In this document: piece by piece, positions 7,589 to 15,191 of the stretch
How positions within the stretch are numbered: position 1 is the stretch's first letter
Layout: every line of letters begins with the position of its first letter
Assembly (NCBI GenBank): GCA_021107195.1
Contig: JAIOTF010000111.1
Span: 1-25,881 of the forward strand
Reading direction: 5' to 3'
Length of the DNA stretch: 25,881 nt
From: Anaerolineaceae bacterium
GTDB lineage: Bacteria > Chloroflexota > Anaerolineae > Anaerolineales > Anaerolineaceae
Notes under the pieces: generated by a model
Told to the model about the DNA's origin: nothing
The model's input: the letters and a program-made list of their open reading frames with translations, nothing else
The model's database searches: none
Made by a program: the position numbers and the translations under genes

Positions 7589-8674
7589 TCAGGCATCATC
7601 TCCACGAATGAAGGCTTCGGTCTTTTCATGGGCGATATCGTCTTTGTATTGCTCTGGCGGCGATTTCATAAAGTATGAAGAGGGAGCGAGCAACGGGCCG
7701 CTGATGCCGCGATCCAGGGCAAGTTTCGCGCAGCGCACAGCGTCGATGACGACACCGGCTGAGTTGGGGGAGTCCCAGACTTCCAGCTTGATTTCTGCGT
7801 TGAGGGGCACATCGCCGAAGGTTGTGCCTTCCATGCGGATGTAGCACCATTTGCGGTCGGTCAGCCACGGCACATGGTCACTGGGGCCGACATGGATATG
7901 TTCGGCGCCCAGATCGTATGGCAGCATACTGGTGACGGCTTGCGTTTTGGAAATCTTTTTTGATTCAAGGCGGTCGCGTTCAAGCATGTTGAGGAAGTCG
8001 GTGTTGCCGCCGAAGTTCAACTGGTAGGTGTTGTCCAGCCGTACGCCACGGTCGACGAACATGCTGGTAAGAACACGATGGGTGATGGTTGCGCCAACCT
8101 GGCTTTTAATATCATCGCCGATGATGGGCAAACCGCGCTCGATAAAGCGCCCTGACCAGTATTCTGAGCTGGAAATGAAGACTGGCATAGCATTCACCAT
8201 CCCGCAACCTGCTTCAAGTATCTGTTCGGCGTACCACTTTGTTGCCATTTCCGATCCGACGGGCAGGTAATTGACTACAACATCAGTCTTGGTTTTTTTG
8301 AGAATGCCAACGATATCAGCGGTTGGGCCGGGAGCTTTCTCGAGAATCTCAGACAGGTATTTTCCCAGCCCGTCGTGGGTCATGCCGCGTGATACGGGAA
8401 CGTCCAAATTCGGAACATCAGAGAACTTGACGGTGTTATTGGGGTAACTGAAAATCGCTTCTGACAGGTCTTTTCCCACCTTGGTATTCACGACATCAAA
8501 GGCCGCAGTAAATTCGATGTCCCGGATATGGTATCCGCCCAGGTTGACATGCATTAATCCCGGTACACGATCGGTGTTTTTGGCATTTTGGTAATACTGC
8601 ACACCTTGTACCAGAGCAGAAGCGCAATTTCCAACGCCGATAATAGCAACTCTTACTTTATGATCACTGCTCAT
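7589..8674 (-). CDS. ino1: myo-inositol-1-phosphate synthase (bacterial Ino1 type)
   Basis: 361 aa, the usual size for the short bacterial/archaeal form. It converts glucose-6-phosphate to inositol-1-phosphate using NAD, the first step toward inositol lipids or soluble inositol compounds. The Rossmann motif GVGNCAS is at residues 13-19. Family motifs NYLPVGSE, GDDIKSQVGAT and LNFGGNTDF are present, as is the C-terminal sequence DSPNSAGVVIDAVR. The protein is cytosolic. The start at 8674 is supported by AAGGAG at 8685-8690, 10 nt upstream. The gene is monocistronic, with a terminator downstream and a divergent response regulator upstream. No phosphatidylinositol-synthesis partner lies in this window, so the end product is unknown. 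Confidence 0.95.
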   Translation of the reverse strand: MSSDHKVRVAIIGVGNCASALVQGVQYYQNAKNTDRVPGLMHVNLGGYHIRDIEFTAAFDVVNTKVGKDLSEAIFSYPNNTVKFSDVPNLDVPVSRGMTHDGLGKYLSEILEKAPGPTADIVGILKKTKTDVVVNYLPVGSEMATKWYAEQILEAGCGMVNAMPVFISSSEYWSGRFIERGLPIIGDDIKSQVGATITHRVLTSMFVDRGVRLDNTYQLNFGGNTDFLNMLERDRLESKKISKTQAVTSMLPYDLGAEHIHVGPSDHVPWLTDRKWCYIRMEGTTFGDVPLNAEIKLEVWDSPNSAGVVIDAVRCAKLALDRGISGPLLAPSSYFMKSPPEQYKDDIAHEKTEAFIRGDDA

Positions 8675-8788
8675 TCTGTATTATCTCCTTCAAAGAAATT
8701 TGGTTATATCAGCAAAATATTGAAACATACATCCAATCCCTCTTGCTGTTTTAAAAATGATATTCATCAAACTTAATTTACCTTTACT

Positions 8789-8794
8789 ATTATA
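8789..8794 (-). promoter_or_regulatory. -10 candidate for ino1
   Basis: A perfect minus-strand TATAAT sits about 115 bp upstream of the ino1 start; there is no convincing -35 hexamer. The 303-bp gap 8675-8977 otherwise contains the ino1 ribosome binding site, the response-regulator promoter and an inverted repeat; I see no small gene in it. Confidence 0.4.
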
Positions 8795-8818
8795 CTCAAA
8801 ACAAGGGGCTTAATCAGG

Positions 8819-8871
8819 ATTGGTTTGCACAGTTTGAAAAATTACAGACAATACAGAGTTGACAAACCAAT
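8819..8871. repeat. 9-bp inverted repeat overlapping the response-regulator promoter
   Basis: ATTGGTTTG (8819-8827) and CAAACCAAT (8863-8871) are perfect inverted copies 35 bp apart. The right arm overlaps the last two bases of the -35 box and the promoter spacer; the left arm is between the two divergent promoters. Candidate operator, possibly for autoregulation. Confidence 0.5.
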
Positions 8872-8887
8872 TCTTTAACATTATATT
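8859..8887 (+). promoter_or_regulatory. Sigma-70-type promoter of the response regulator
   Basis: A consensus TTGACA (8859-8864), a 17-bp spacer and TATATT (8882-8887), about 90 bp upstream of the ATG at 8978. This is the best-matching full promoter in the window. Confidence 0.75.
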
Positions 8888-8977
8888 ACTTTTAATCCAT
8901 TTGTTATAAATCTTTTGATAATAAAATTTTCTAGAAGATTAAAAGACAGTTATCAAATTAATCAAGGGGTTGAAAAA

Positions 8978-9718
8978 ATGAATCATCTATCTGGGGCGGG
9001 GATTGATTTGGATGATGTCGGCGCAATGGGCCGTCAGCGAATCATGGTGGTTGAGGATGAAGGCGATACAGTATATCTCTTGAAGAATATCCTCCGGATG
9101 GCAGGCTTCAATGTGATGAGTGCTTCTGGTGGTGAAGAGGCGCTGCAAAAAATTGGCCTCCATGAGCCTGACCTGATCTTGCTGGATTTGATGATGCCGG
9201 ATATGGACGGTTGGGAAACCTTTGAATATATCCGCAAGATGACTGAAACGCCGGTGATCTTTATTTCTGCATTGAGCTCGAAAGAACATATTATCAAGGG
9301 GCTGCGCACTGGTGTGGATGATTACATCACCAAGCCTTTCCACAATGAAGAGCTCGTAGAACGCGTCAGGGCGGTGCTTCGTCGTGCTGGACGGACGAAA
9401 GAAATCAACCGATTTGTGTTTCCCGCGATCGAGATGGTCGTGAATATAAAAGGCCAGCAAGTACAACTGGCAGATGAGCATATTCATCTGACTGCCAAAG
9501 AATTTGCGGTTCTGGCTGTATTGGCCAAACACGCACCGCAAGTTGTGAATTATCAAACAATTTCCGAATCAGTGTGGGGGGCAGATTCAACTGAGGCGCG
9601 TAAACGGGCAAAGTATCTGGTTTATCTGTTGCGCCGCAAGTTCAATGAGATCATACCTGATGCTGAATTGATCCAGAATGTGGATCGGCTGGGCTATCGT
9701 TTGAACACGAACGATTAA
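8978..9718 (+). CDS. OmpR/PhoB-family response regulator (orphan)
   Basis: 246 aa from ATG 8978, chosen because AAGGGG (8964-8969) lies 8 nt upstream; a longer in-frame ATG at 8915 lacks this support and would add an atypical N-terminus. The receiver domain is at about 21-138: acidic pocket Glu26/Asp27, phospho-acceptor Asp70 in LLDLMMPDMDG, Ser97, and Lys119 in ITKPF. The C-terminal winged helix at about 160-243 is the Trans_reg_C type (HLTAKEFAVLAVLAKH, VDRLGYRL). It is therefore a DNA-binding transcription regulator controlled by phosphorylation. No histidine kinase is adjacent, so the partner is elsewhere. It is transcribed away from ino1 from a shared 303-bp control region, so control of ino1 or of itself is a reasonable guess. 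Confidence 0.94.
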   Translation: MNHLSGAGIDLDDVGAMGRQRIMVVEDEGDTVYLLKNILRMAGFNVMSASGGEEALQKIGLHEPDLILLDLMMPDMDGWETFEYIRKMTETPVIFISALSSKEHIIKGLRTGVDDYITKPFHNEELVERVRAVLRRAGRTKEINRFVFPAIEMVVNIKGQQVQLADEHIHLTAKEFAVLAVLAKHAPQVVNYQTISESVWGADSTEARKRAKYLVYLLRRKFNEIIPDAELIQNVDRLGYRLNTND

Positions 9719-9857
9719 TCAGTTATAACGCAGCACAGTTATTTATAAATCATGCGAAGATTGAAACCGGATGAAGAAAAGGTGATATTTTTCTTGTCGT
9801 GGAAGTTGTGAAAATTCCGGCGCCGGCACCTGGAAAATGAGGTAAAAAATCATTGCG

Positions 9858-9866
9858 TGGTATAAT
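9858..9866 (+). promoter_or_regulatory. Extended -10 promoter of the yebC operon
   Basis: TGG followed by TATAAT (9861-9866) forms an extended -10 element about 50 bp before the yebC start. No strong -35 is visible, as is usual for this type. Confidence 0.6.
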
Positions 9867-9917
9867 TTGAGTGCTTCATAAAAATCCCATTTGTTTGATG
9901 TTTGAGGAGAATTTCAT

Positions 9918-10673
9918 ATGTCTGGTCATTCTAAGTGGTCAACGATTAAGCGAAAAAAGGGCGCAGCAGATGCAAAACGCGGTCAAGTTTTTACTCGTTT
10001 AGCTCGTGAAATTGCAATGGCAGCACGTGAAGGCGGTGGTGATCCGGGTATGAATGTTCGCTTGCGATTGGCGATTGATAAGGCCAAGAGCAGCAATATG
10101 CCTAAAGACAGTATTGAGAGGGCCATTTCGCGCGGCACCGGAGAAAGCAAAGATGGCGAAACCTTTGAACAGATCACTTACGAATGTTATGCACAGCACG
10201 GCGTGGCGCTGATGATTGAAACGGTCACTGAAAATCGTAATCGTACTGTTGCTGAATTGCGGCATGTTTTAACTCGTGCAGGTGGTGGTTTGGGTGAAAC
10301 CGGATCGGTTGCCTGGCAATTCTCACGCGAGGCTTATTTCAGTTTTGAAGCTCCTGGAAAGACTTTTGACGATATCTTTGAGCTTGCAGTTGAAAACGGC
10401 GGAGATGATGTGGAAGAAGAAGAAGGCGTTTTCGACATTTCCGCTCCGGTTGAGTCTTTCAAGATGATGAGCGATGCTCTTTTGAGTGCCGGCATCATCC
10501 CGGAAGAAGCTGAAATACGTATGGTGCCTCAGCAGGAGATTGAGTTGGACGTAGATGCTACCTTGCAGGTGATGCGGACGATCGAATCTCTGGAAGATCT
10601 GGATGACGTGCATAATGTTTTCTCAAATCTGCGCATTTCTGAAGAGGCTATGGCAACATTGGAATCTGAATAG
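9918..10673 (+). CDS. yebC: YebC/PmpR-family protein
   Basis: 251 aa, full length. The N-terminus MSGHSKWSTIKRKKG and the GGGDPGMNVRLRLAID segment are hallmark sequences of YebC. Members of this family have been described as DNA-binding regulators and, more recently, as ribosome-associated factors that help translate difficult sequences such as polyproline. Which role applies here is unknown. The protein is cytosolic. The ATG has GAGGAG-like complementarity (ttgaggagaa) about 8 nt upstream and an extended -10 promoter behind it. It is the first gene of a tightly spaced operon (6 bp to ruvC), an arrangement common in bacteria. Confidence 0.96.
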   Translation: MSGHSKWSTIKRKKGAADAKRGQVFTRLAREIAMAAREGGGDPGMNVRLRLAIDKAKSSNMPKDSIERAISRGTGESKDGETFEQITYECYAQHGVALMIETVTENRNRTVAELRHVLTRAGGGLGETGSVAWQFSREAYFSFEAPGKTFDDIFELAVENGGDDVEEEEGVFDISAPVESFKMMSDALLSAGIIPEEAEIRMVPQQEIELDVDATLQVMRTIESLEDLDDVHNVFSNLRISEEAMATLESE

Positions 10674-10679
10674 AAGCAC

Positions 10680-11174
10680 ATGTTAATTCTCGGCATTGAT
10701 CCAGGTACTGCCATCACGGGCTACGGACTTGTGGAAGAGAATGAGCGGGGGGAACTGCGAAACGTAGCACATGGTGTGATTGAAACGCCGGCCGGCTTGC
10801 CGATGGCAGAACGTTTGCAGATGCTTTATCAAGAACTTACTGATCTTTTACTTCTTTACCGTCCGGGGAGCGGGGCGGTGGAGAAGCTTTTTTTTCGCAG
10901 AAATGTCACCACAGCCATTTCAGTGGGGCAGGCGCGGGGTGTCATTTTGCTGGCGATGGTCCAAAATGGGGTCAAGATGAAGGAATATACCCCCATGCAG
11001 ATCAAGCAAGCAGTTACGGGTTGGGGTGGTGCAGCGAAAGGGCAAGTCCAGGAGATGGTGCGTGCCTTGCTGGATCTGGATGAAATCCCAAAACCTGATG
11101 ATGCGGCGGATGCGCTTGCTGTAGCGATTTGCCATATCCATAGCCGGGCTTATAATCAACTCCTGGATTCCTGA
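10680..11174 (+). CDS. ruvC: Holliday junction resolvase RuvC
   Basis: 164 aa, usual length. RuvC cuts Holliday junctions symmetrically as a dimer, working with RuvAB. The N-terminal ILGIDPGTAITGYG carries catalytic Asp7; Glu68 lies in GAVEKLFF; Asp141 and Asp144 lie in PDDAADALAVA. All four acidic residues of the RNase H-like active site are present. The gene is 6 bp after yebC and 6 bp before the methyltransferase gene. A run of eight T at about 10888-10895 inside the gene is intact with respect to frame. Confidence 0.96.
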   Translation: MLILGIDPGTAITGYGLVEENERGELRNVAHGVIETPAGLPMAERLQMLYQELTDLLLLYRPGSGAVEKLFFRRNVTTAISVGQARGVILLAMVQNGVKMKEYTPMQIKQAVTGWGGAAKGQVQEMVRALLDLDEIPKPDDAADALAVAICHIHSRAYNQLLDS

Positions 11175-11180
11175 GAAAAA

Positions 11181-12002
11181 ATGATGATCACCAGTCGAGC
11201 GAATTTAAAGGTCAAACAATTCCGTAAATTGCGCGATCGCAAGGAGCGCCAAAAGACAGGGCTTTTTACGATTGAGGGTTTGCGCATTGTGGCCGAAGCG
11301 GTTGAGCAAGGGGCGAAAATCGAATTGCTTTTTGTTGCACCGGAATTTCTGGTGAGTGAATTTGGCCAGCAACTGGTAGAAACTGTACAATCGAGCGGGG
11401 TTGACGTGATTGAGGTCAGCGGGGATGTTTTTCATGGACTCTCGCTCAAGGATGGCCCAAAAGGTCTGGCGGCAGTGGTTCGACAGCGCTGGTCTTCTCT
11501 TGCTGAGGCGCGCTTATCGCCTGGTATTAATTGGACGGTGCTGGAGTCGATCCAGAACCCCGGCAATCTGGGCACGATCATGCGCACCCAGGACGCGGTT
11601 GGCGCGGAAGGGTTGATATTACTGGATCAATCAACGGATCCATATGATCCAGCGGCAATGCGCGGCAGTATGGGGGCAATCTTCACCCAGCAACTGGTGA
11701 AAACAAGCTTTGCAGAATTTGCGGACTGGAAACGCCAGCAAGGTTATCCTTTGATCGGCACCTCAGACGCTGCCGAAGTGGATTACCAGGCGGTTACATA
11801 CCCGGACCCTGTGTTGCTGATGATGGGAAGCGAACGCCAGGGATTGAAGGGGCAGCATGTGGCTTTGTGTGACGAAATGGTCAGTATCCCTATGGTGGGG
11901 AAAAATGACTCGCTCAACCTGGCGGTGGCAACCGGGCTAATGCTGTATGAAATATTTAACCAACGGCGGCATAACAAAGCGAATTTGATAAATACTCTGT
12001 AA
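11181..12002 (+). CDS. TrmH/SpoU-family RNA 2'-O-methyltransferase
   Basis: 273 aa; ATG 11181 is immediately followed by a second ATG at 11184, which could serve equally. The N-terminal part (about 1-100) looks like the SpoU substrate-binding domain (FTIEGLRIVAEAVEQG). The C-terminal SPOUT domain has motif 1 NPGNLGTIMRTQDAVGA, motif 2 LLMMGSERQGL and motif 3 IPMVGKNDSLNLAVA, which form the knotted SAM-binding site. The RNA target is probably 23S rRNA, as for RlmB-type relatives, but the exact nucleotide cannot be told from the sequence. MRGSMGA stands where many relatives have RAS/RAA-x-GA. It sits between ruvC and ruvA with short gaps, so it is in the same operon. Confidence 0.93.
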   Translation: MMITSRANLKVKQFRKLRDRKERQKTGLFTIEGLRIVAEAVEQGAKIELLFVAPEFLVSEFGQQLVETVQSSGVDVIEVSGDVFHGLSLKDGPKGLAAVVRQRWSSLAEARLSPGINWTVLESIQNPGNLGTIMRTQDAVGAEGLILLDQSTDPYDPAAMRGSMGAIFTQQLVKTSFAEFADWKRQQGYPLIGTSDAAEVDYQAVTYPDPVLLMMGSERQGLKGQHVALCDEMVSIPMVGKNDSLNLAVATGLMLYEIFNQRRHNKANLINTL

Positions 12003-12013
12003 GGACAAATACC

Positions 12014-12586
12014 ATGATCGCAAATATTCAAGGTGAAGTGGTTGCAGTAAAAAAGGATCAAATAATCTTACAGGTGGGCGGGTTCGGCGTACGCGTCTTT
12101 GTGCCGGTCAGAGTCTGTGATTCTATCCATATCGGCGAGCCGGTATTTTTGCATACTTATCTTGTCGTTCGGGAAGATTCCTGGACCCTGTATGGATTTG
12201 ACCGTGAGAGTGAACGTGAATTCTTTGAATTGCTGTTGGGGGTGAACGGCGTTGGCCCGCGTACTGCACTGGGAACGTTATCCGTGCTAACGGTAGATGC
12301 AATCCGGCGGGCAGTGGTCAGTGAGCAGCCAGAGGTACTCACGCACGTACCTGGGATTGGAATGAAATCGGCCCAGCGCATCCTGCTTCATTTGCAAGGC
12401 CGGGTTGGCGATGTAGAGCCTCTTGAAGGATATGCCGTCACTGATGTGGACACTGAGGTGATTGAAGCTTTGACCAGTCTTGGTTATAGCGTTGTGGAGG
12501 CGCAATCCGCCTTGCAGGCTATTCCGAAGGATGCACCCCAGGAAGTCGAAGAAAAATTGCGCCTCGCATTACAATATTTCTCGTAG
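12014..12586 (+). CDS. ruvA: Holliday junction helicase subunit RuvA
   Basis: 190 aa, usual length. RuvA is the tetrameric junction-binding subunit that recruits the RuvB motor. An N-terminal OB-type domain at about 1-63 (MIANIQGEVV, LHTYLVVREDSWTLYGF) is followed by helix-hairpin-helix motifs at about 70-130 (LLGVNGVGPRTALGTLS and HVPGIGMKSAQRILL), then a flexible linker and a three-helix RuvB-binding domain at about 142-190. AAGGA lies 9 nt before the ATG. RuvB is not adjacent, which departs from the common ruvA-ruvB arrangement. Confidence 0.96.
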   Translation: MIANIQGEVVAVKKDQIILQVGGFGVRVFVPVRVCDSIHIGEPVFLHTYLVVREDSWTLYGFDRESEREFFELLLGVNGVGPRTALGTLSVLTVDAIRRAVVSEQPEVLTHVPGIGMKSAQRILLHLQGRVGDVEPLEGYAVTDVDTEVIEALTSLGYSVVEAQSALQAIPKDAPQEVEEKLRLALQYFS

Positions 12587-12642
12587 TTATCAAACCATTA
12601 TTGAAGCAAAGCTCCATTGCCAGAAGTCGCGTTCGTTCGATT

Positions 12643-12647
12643 GGAGG
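12643..12647 (+). promoter_or_regulatory. Ribosome binding site fixing the radical SAM start
   Basis: GGAGG 5 nt before ATG 12653. It favours this start over an in-frame TTG at 12617, which has no such signal. Confidence 0.6.
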
Positions 12648-12652
12648 CAAAG

Positions 12653-13531
12653 ATGCAAAAAGAACTGTATCGAGAATGCCGGTTGTGTCCACGTTCTTGC
12701 GGCGTGAACCGCCTGGCGGGGGAAAAAGGTGTTTGTGGTGAAACCGCCGAGTGCCGGCTGGCATCCAGTTTTCCTCATTTTGGAGAAGAACCGTTCTTTA
12801 GCGGCCATCAGGGTTCGGGAGCAATTTTTTTCAACGGCTGCGCCAGCCGGTGTTTTTTTTGCCAAAACGCCGATATTTCCCTTGATCACCATGGCAAAGT
12901 GGTTTCAGAAAATGACCTTTACCGCATGGCAAAATATCTGATTAAGAAAAAGGTGCACAATTTGAATTTGGTCACCCCGGACCATTTTTGGCCGCATGTG
13001 GAGGCATTATGTGAACGTTTGCGTAATGAAGGGGAGGAAATCCCTTTGCTCTACAATTGTTCTGGATATTCCAGGCCGGAAATGATTCGGGCTGCCGCCA
13101 AATGGATTGATATCTTCATGCCTGATTTTAAATATGCTGATCCGATTCTGGCACAGCAATGTATGGGAGATGCCAATTATCCTGATTTGGCGATGGCTTC
13201 AATACAGGAGATGGTAGCCGCACGCGGTTTCCTTCGCCCGTGGGATCCTGAGGGTTTGGAAACTGCACAGAAAGGCGTTCTGGTACGGCACCTGGTGCTG
13301 CCCGGGCAGGTGGAAAACAGCCTGAGCGTGCTCCAAATGTTGTTCGAAGCTTTTGGCCCTTCAATACCTATCTCTTTGATGAGCCAGTTTCGCCCTACCT
13401 GGCGCTGCCGGGAGCGGAAAATGCTTGATCGGCGGGTTACCCGGGAAGAGTATCAGCAGGTGCTGGATGCTGTGAAAAAAAAGGGTTTTACACATATTTA
13501 TGCTCAACCCTTACCGCGTATCATGTTTTAG
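12653..13531 (+). CDS. Radical SAM protein, PflX-like (pyruvate formate-lyase-activase related)
   Basis: 292 aa. The radical SAM cluster motif CxxxCxxC is at Cys63, Cys67 and Cys70 (NGCASRCFFCQN), so it should bind a 4Fe-4S cluster and cleave S-adenosylmethionine. An N-terminal cysteine-rich segment (Cys9, Cys12, Cys16 and Cys28; CRLCPRSCGVNRLAGEKGVC) is characteristic of the PflX group (COG1313) and related MEMO-linked enzymes. The group resembles glycyl-radical activases, but the substrate is unknown and no glycyl-radical enzyme is in the window. It is the last gene of the yebC operon, 66 bp after ruvA, with a terminator behind it. A T8 run at about 12852 lies in frame. Confidence 0.9.
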   Translation: MQKELYRECRLCPRSCGVNRLAGEKGVCGETAECRLASSFPHFGEEPFFSGHQGSGAIFFNGCASRCFFCQNADISLDHHGKVVSENDLYRMAKYLIKKKVHNLNLVTPDHFWPHVEALCERLRNEGEEIPLLYNCSGYSRPEMIRAAAKWIDIFMPDFKYADPILAQQCMGDANYPDLAMASIQEMVAARGFLRPWDPEGLETAQKGVLVRHLVLPGQVENSLSVLQMLFEAFGPSIPISLMSQFRPTWRCRERKMLDRRVTREEYQQVLDAVKKKGFTHIYAQPLPRIMF

Positions 13532-13557
13532 CAGCGGGGTTTTAATCCTTAAAGTAG

Positions 13558-13597
13558 AACAGGCTCACCCTTTATCAGGATGAGCCTGTTTTTATTT
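13558..13597 (+). terminator. Intrinsic terminator of the yebC-ruvC-ruvA operon
   Basis: A perfect 10-bp stem (13558-13567 with 13581-13590) is followed by TTTATTT, part of a T-rich tail (the stem itself ends in TT). It lies 26 bp after the radical SAM stop, between convergent genes. Confidence 0.85.
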
Positions 13598-13614
13598 AAT
13601 ATTTTTCGGGGTTT

Positions 13615-14955
13615 TTAAGCAGCAGCGATATCTTTGGACGCGTTGATGAAAGCCTGTTCTTCTGCTTCGGCCACGCGAACGCCTTCTTTTTCATCAACCG
13701 AGGCCAAAACAAAAGCGCCAGAAATGAAGAAGATGATCAGGGAGACGATGCTCAAGCGGCTGCCGCCCATCATTTTGCTGACCAGACCAAACACCAGCGG
13801 CCCAGCGGTGCCAGCGATCTTTTCGCTGACCGAGAAAAAGCCATAGAACTCTGCGGATTTACTCTTTGGCATCATCCGCCCGCACAATGACCGGCTGAGG
13901 GCCTGGCTGCCACCCTGCACAGTGGCTACGGCAAAGCCCAGTGCCCAGAATTGCCATTCCTGGTACAGGAAATACCCCATGATGGCGATCAGGGAATAGA
14001 TGGCCAGGCTGAACAATATGGCGCGTTTGGTTCCCAGTTTTTTTGCAAGCCAGCCGAAGAGGAAAGCAAAAGGGAATGCAACAAACTGGACCATTAACAA
14101 TGTACCGATGGTGGTTGTGCTGCTGAAACCTAATTCGGTGCCGTAGATGACGGCCATGTAAATAATGGTTCCAATACCATTATTGTAAAGCCAGAATGCG
14201 ATGATGAATTTGAGCAACTGGCGATATTTTTTGATTTCGCTAAAGGTGGTGCGCAGGCGAGAGAAGCTGGCCTGGAAAGGATTGAATTCTTCTTCACCGG
14301 CTTTGACACGGCGCGGGGGTTCCGGAACATTGCGCCAGAGGGGGATGGTGAAAACGAACCACCAGATAGCTACTGACACAAATGATAAACGCGACATCAA
14401 GGCGGTCAGGTGATCTGGCGAGAGCATGATCATCGCCAGGTTAATAGCGAGCAATAAACCGCCGCCGAGATAGCCAATGGCGTACCCTTTGGAGGATACC
14501 TGGTCGATTTCATCAGGGCGGGCAATATGCGGCAGGAGCGAGTCGTAAAAAACGATTCCACCGGAGAAGCCAATGCTGGCGATGATATAGAAGATGGAAG
14601 CTTTCATCCAGTCGCCGGACTGTACGAGATAGAGCAGGGCTGTTCCAGTGACACCTATACAAACAAAAATGGTCAAATAGCGTTTTTTGGCACCGCTAAA
14701 GTCAGCCATTGCCCCGAGAATGGGGGAGAGGATTGCAACGATGATCAAAGCGATCGTGGTGGTAAAAGCCCAGTTGGCAGTAGCGTCCGCCGGGGTAAGA
14801 TTGGCACTTGCCACAGAGGAATAGTATACGGGCAGCACTGCTGCCATGATGGTGGTAGCAAAGGCTGAGTTGGCCCAGTCATACATTACCCAACTGTTGA
14901 TCCGTTTTTTGTGTAGTTTTTCGTTTTTGGTATCGGTGATTGTATTTTCTGCCAT
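13615..14955 (-). CDS. MFS transporter, UMF1/Atg22-like family
   Basis: 446 aa, about 11-12 membrane segments. The N-terminus INSWVMYDWANSAFATTIMAAVLPVYY is the signature of the UMF1 family (MFS proteins related to yeast vacuolar effluxer Atg22). NPFQASFSRLRTTFSEIKKYRQLLKF marks the central cytoplasmic loop. Family members in bacteria are mostly uncharacterised, and amino-acid or other small-molecule export is suggested by homology to Atg22 only. ATG 14955 is chosen because GGAGGA lies 7 nt upstream; a TTG at 14970 would lie over that site. It is convergent with the yebC operon and divergent from uvrA, probably monocistronic. Confidence 0.93.
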   Translation of the reverse strand: MAENTITDTKNEKLHKKRINSWVMYDWANSAFATTIMAAVLPVYYSSVASANLTPADATANWAFTTTIALIIVAILSPILGAMADFSGAKKRYLTIFVCIGVTGTALLYLVQSGDWMKASIFYIIASIGFSGGIVFYDSLLPHIARPDEIDQVSSKGYAIGYLGGGLLLAINLAMIMLSPDHLTALMSRLSFVSVAIWWFVFTIPLWRNVPEPPRRVKAGEEEFNPFQASFSRLRTTFSEIKKYRQLLKFIIAFWLYNNGIGTIIYMAVIYGTELGFSSTTTIGTLLMVQFVAFPFAFLFGWLAKKLGTKRAILFSLAIYSLIAIMGYFLYQEWQFWALGFAVATVQGGSQALSRSLCGRMMPKSKSAEFYGFFSVSEKIAGTAGPLVFGLVSKMMGGSRLSIVSLIIFFISGAFVLASVDEKEGVRVAEAEEQAFINASKDIAAA

Positions 14956-14962
14956 ATTGAAT

Positions 14963-14968
14963 TCCTCC
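14963..14968 (-). promoter_or_regulatory. Ribosome binding site fixing the MFS start
   Basis: Minus-strand GGAGGA, 7 nt before ATG 14955. Confidence 0.75.
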
Positions 14969-15017
14969 AAAGATAAGTGCGGTTAATGGATTGAATGTGG
15001 ACAAGAACATTGCAACC

Positions 15018-15023
15018 ATTATA
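15018..15023 (-). promoter_or_regulatory. -10 candidate for the MFS transporter gene
   Basis: Perfect minus-strand TATAAT about 63 bp upstream of the start, without a recognisable -35. Confidence 0.4.
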
Positions 15024-15102
15024 CAGTGAAGATTGGCATCTTGCCGGATGGATTTGTAAACGGAATTTTAAGGAAAGAAAATAATTAGTTGGACGGATGT
15101 TC

Positions 15103-15111
15103 TGGTATAAT
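15103..15111 (+). promoter_or_regulatory. Extended -10 promoter of uvrA
   Basis: TGG followed by TATAAT (15106-15111), about 80 bp upstream of the ATG, with the same TGG-TATAAT form as the yebC promoter. I see no obvious SOS-type operator of the DinR or LexA kind around it. Confidence 0.6.
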
Positions 15112-15191
15112 TGCAAGTTGCACGTTCGTGCATCGCTACATGACTTAATCATTTCAGACTGAAGTTGAGAGGTCTGGTCAGGATACGTCGT

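Noticed and set aside
8915..8977. Upstream extension of the response regulator to ATG 8915
   Set aside because: No ribosome binding site; AAGGGG precedes ATG 8978, and the extra residues are atypical before a receiver domain.
9818..9827. CCGGCGCCGG palindrome between the response regulator and yebC
   Set aside because: Only 10 bp with no loop and no T-run; not a terminator, and too short to call an operator.
10888..10895. T8 run in ruvC, and a similar one in the radical SAM gene at about 12852, as possible programmed frameshift sites
   Set aside because: Both genes read through in frame to full-length conserved products; no alternative product is indicated.
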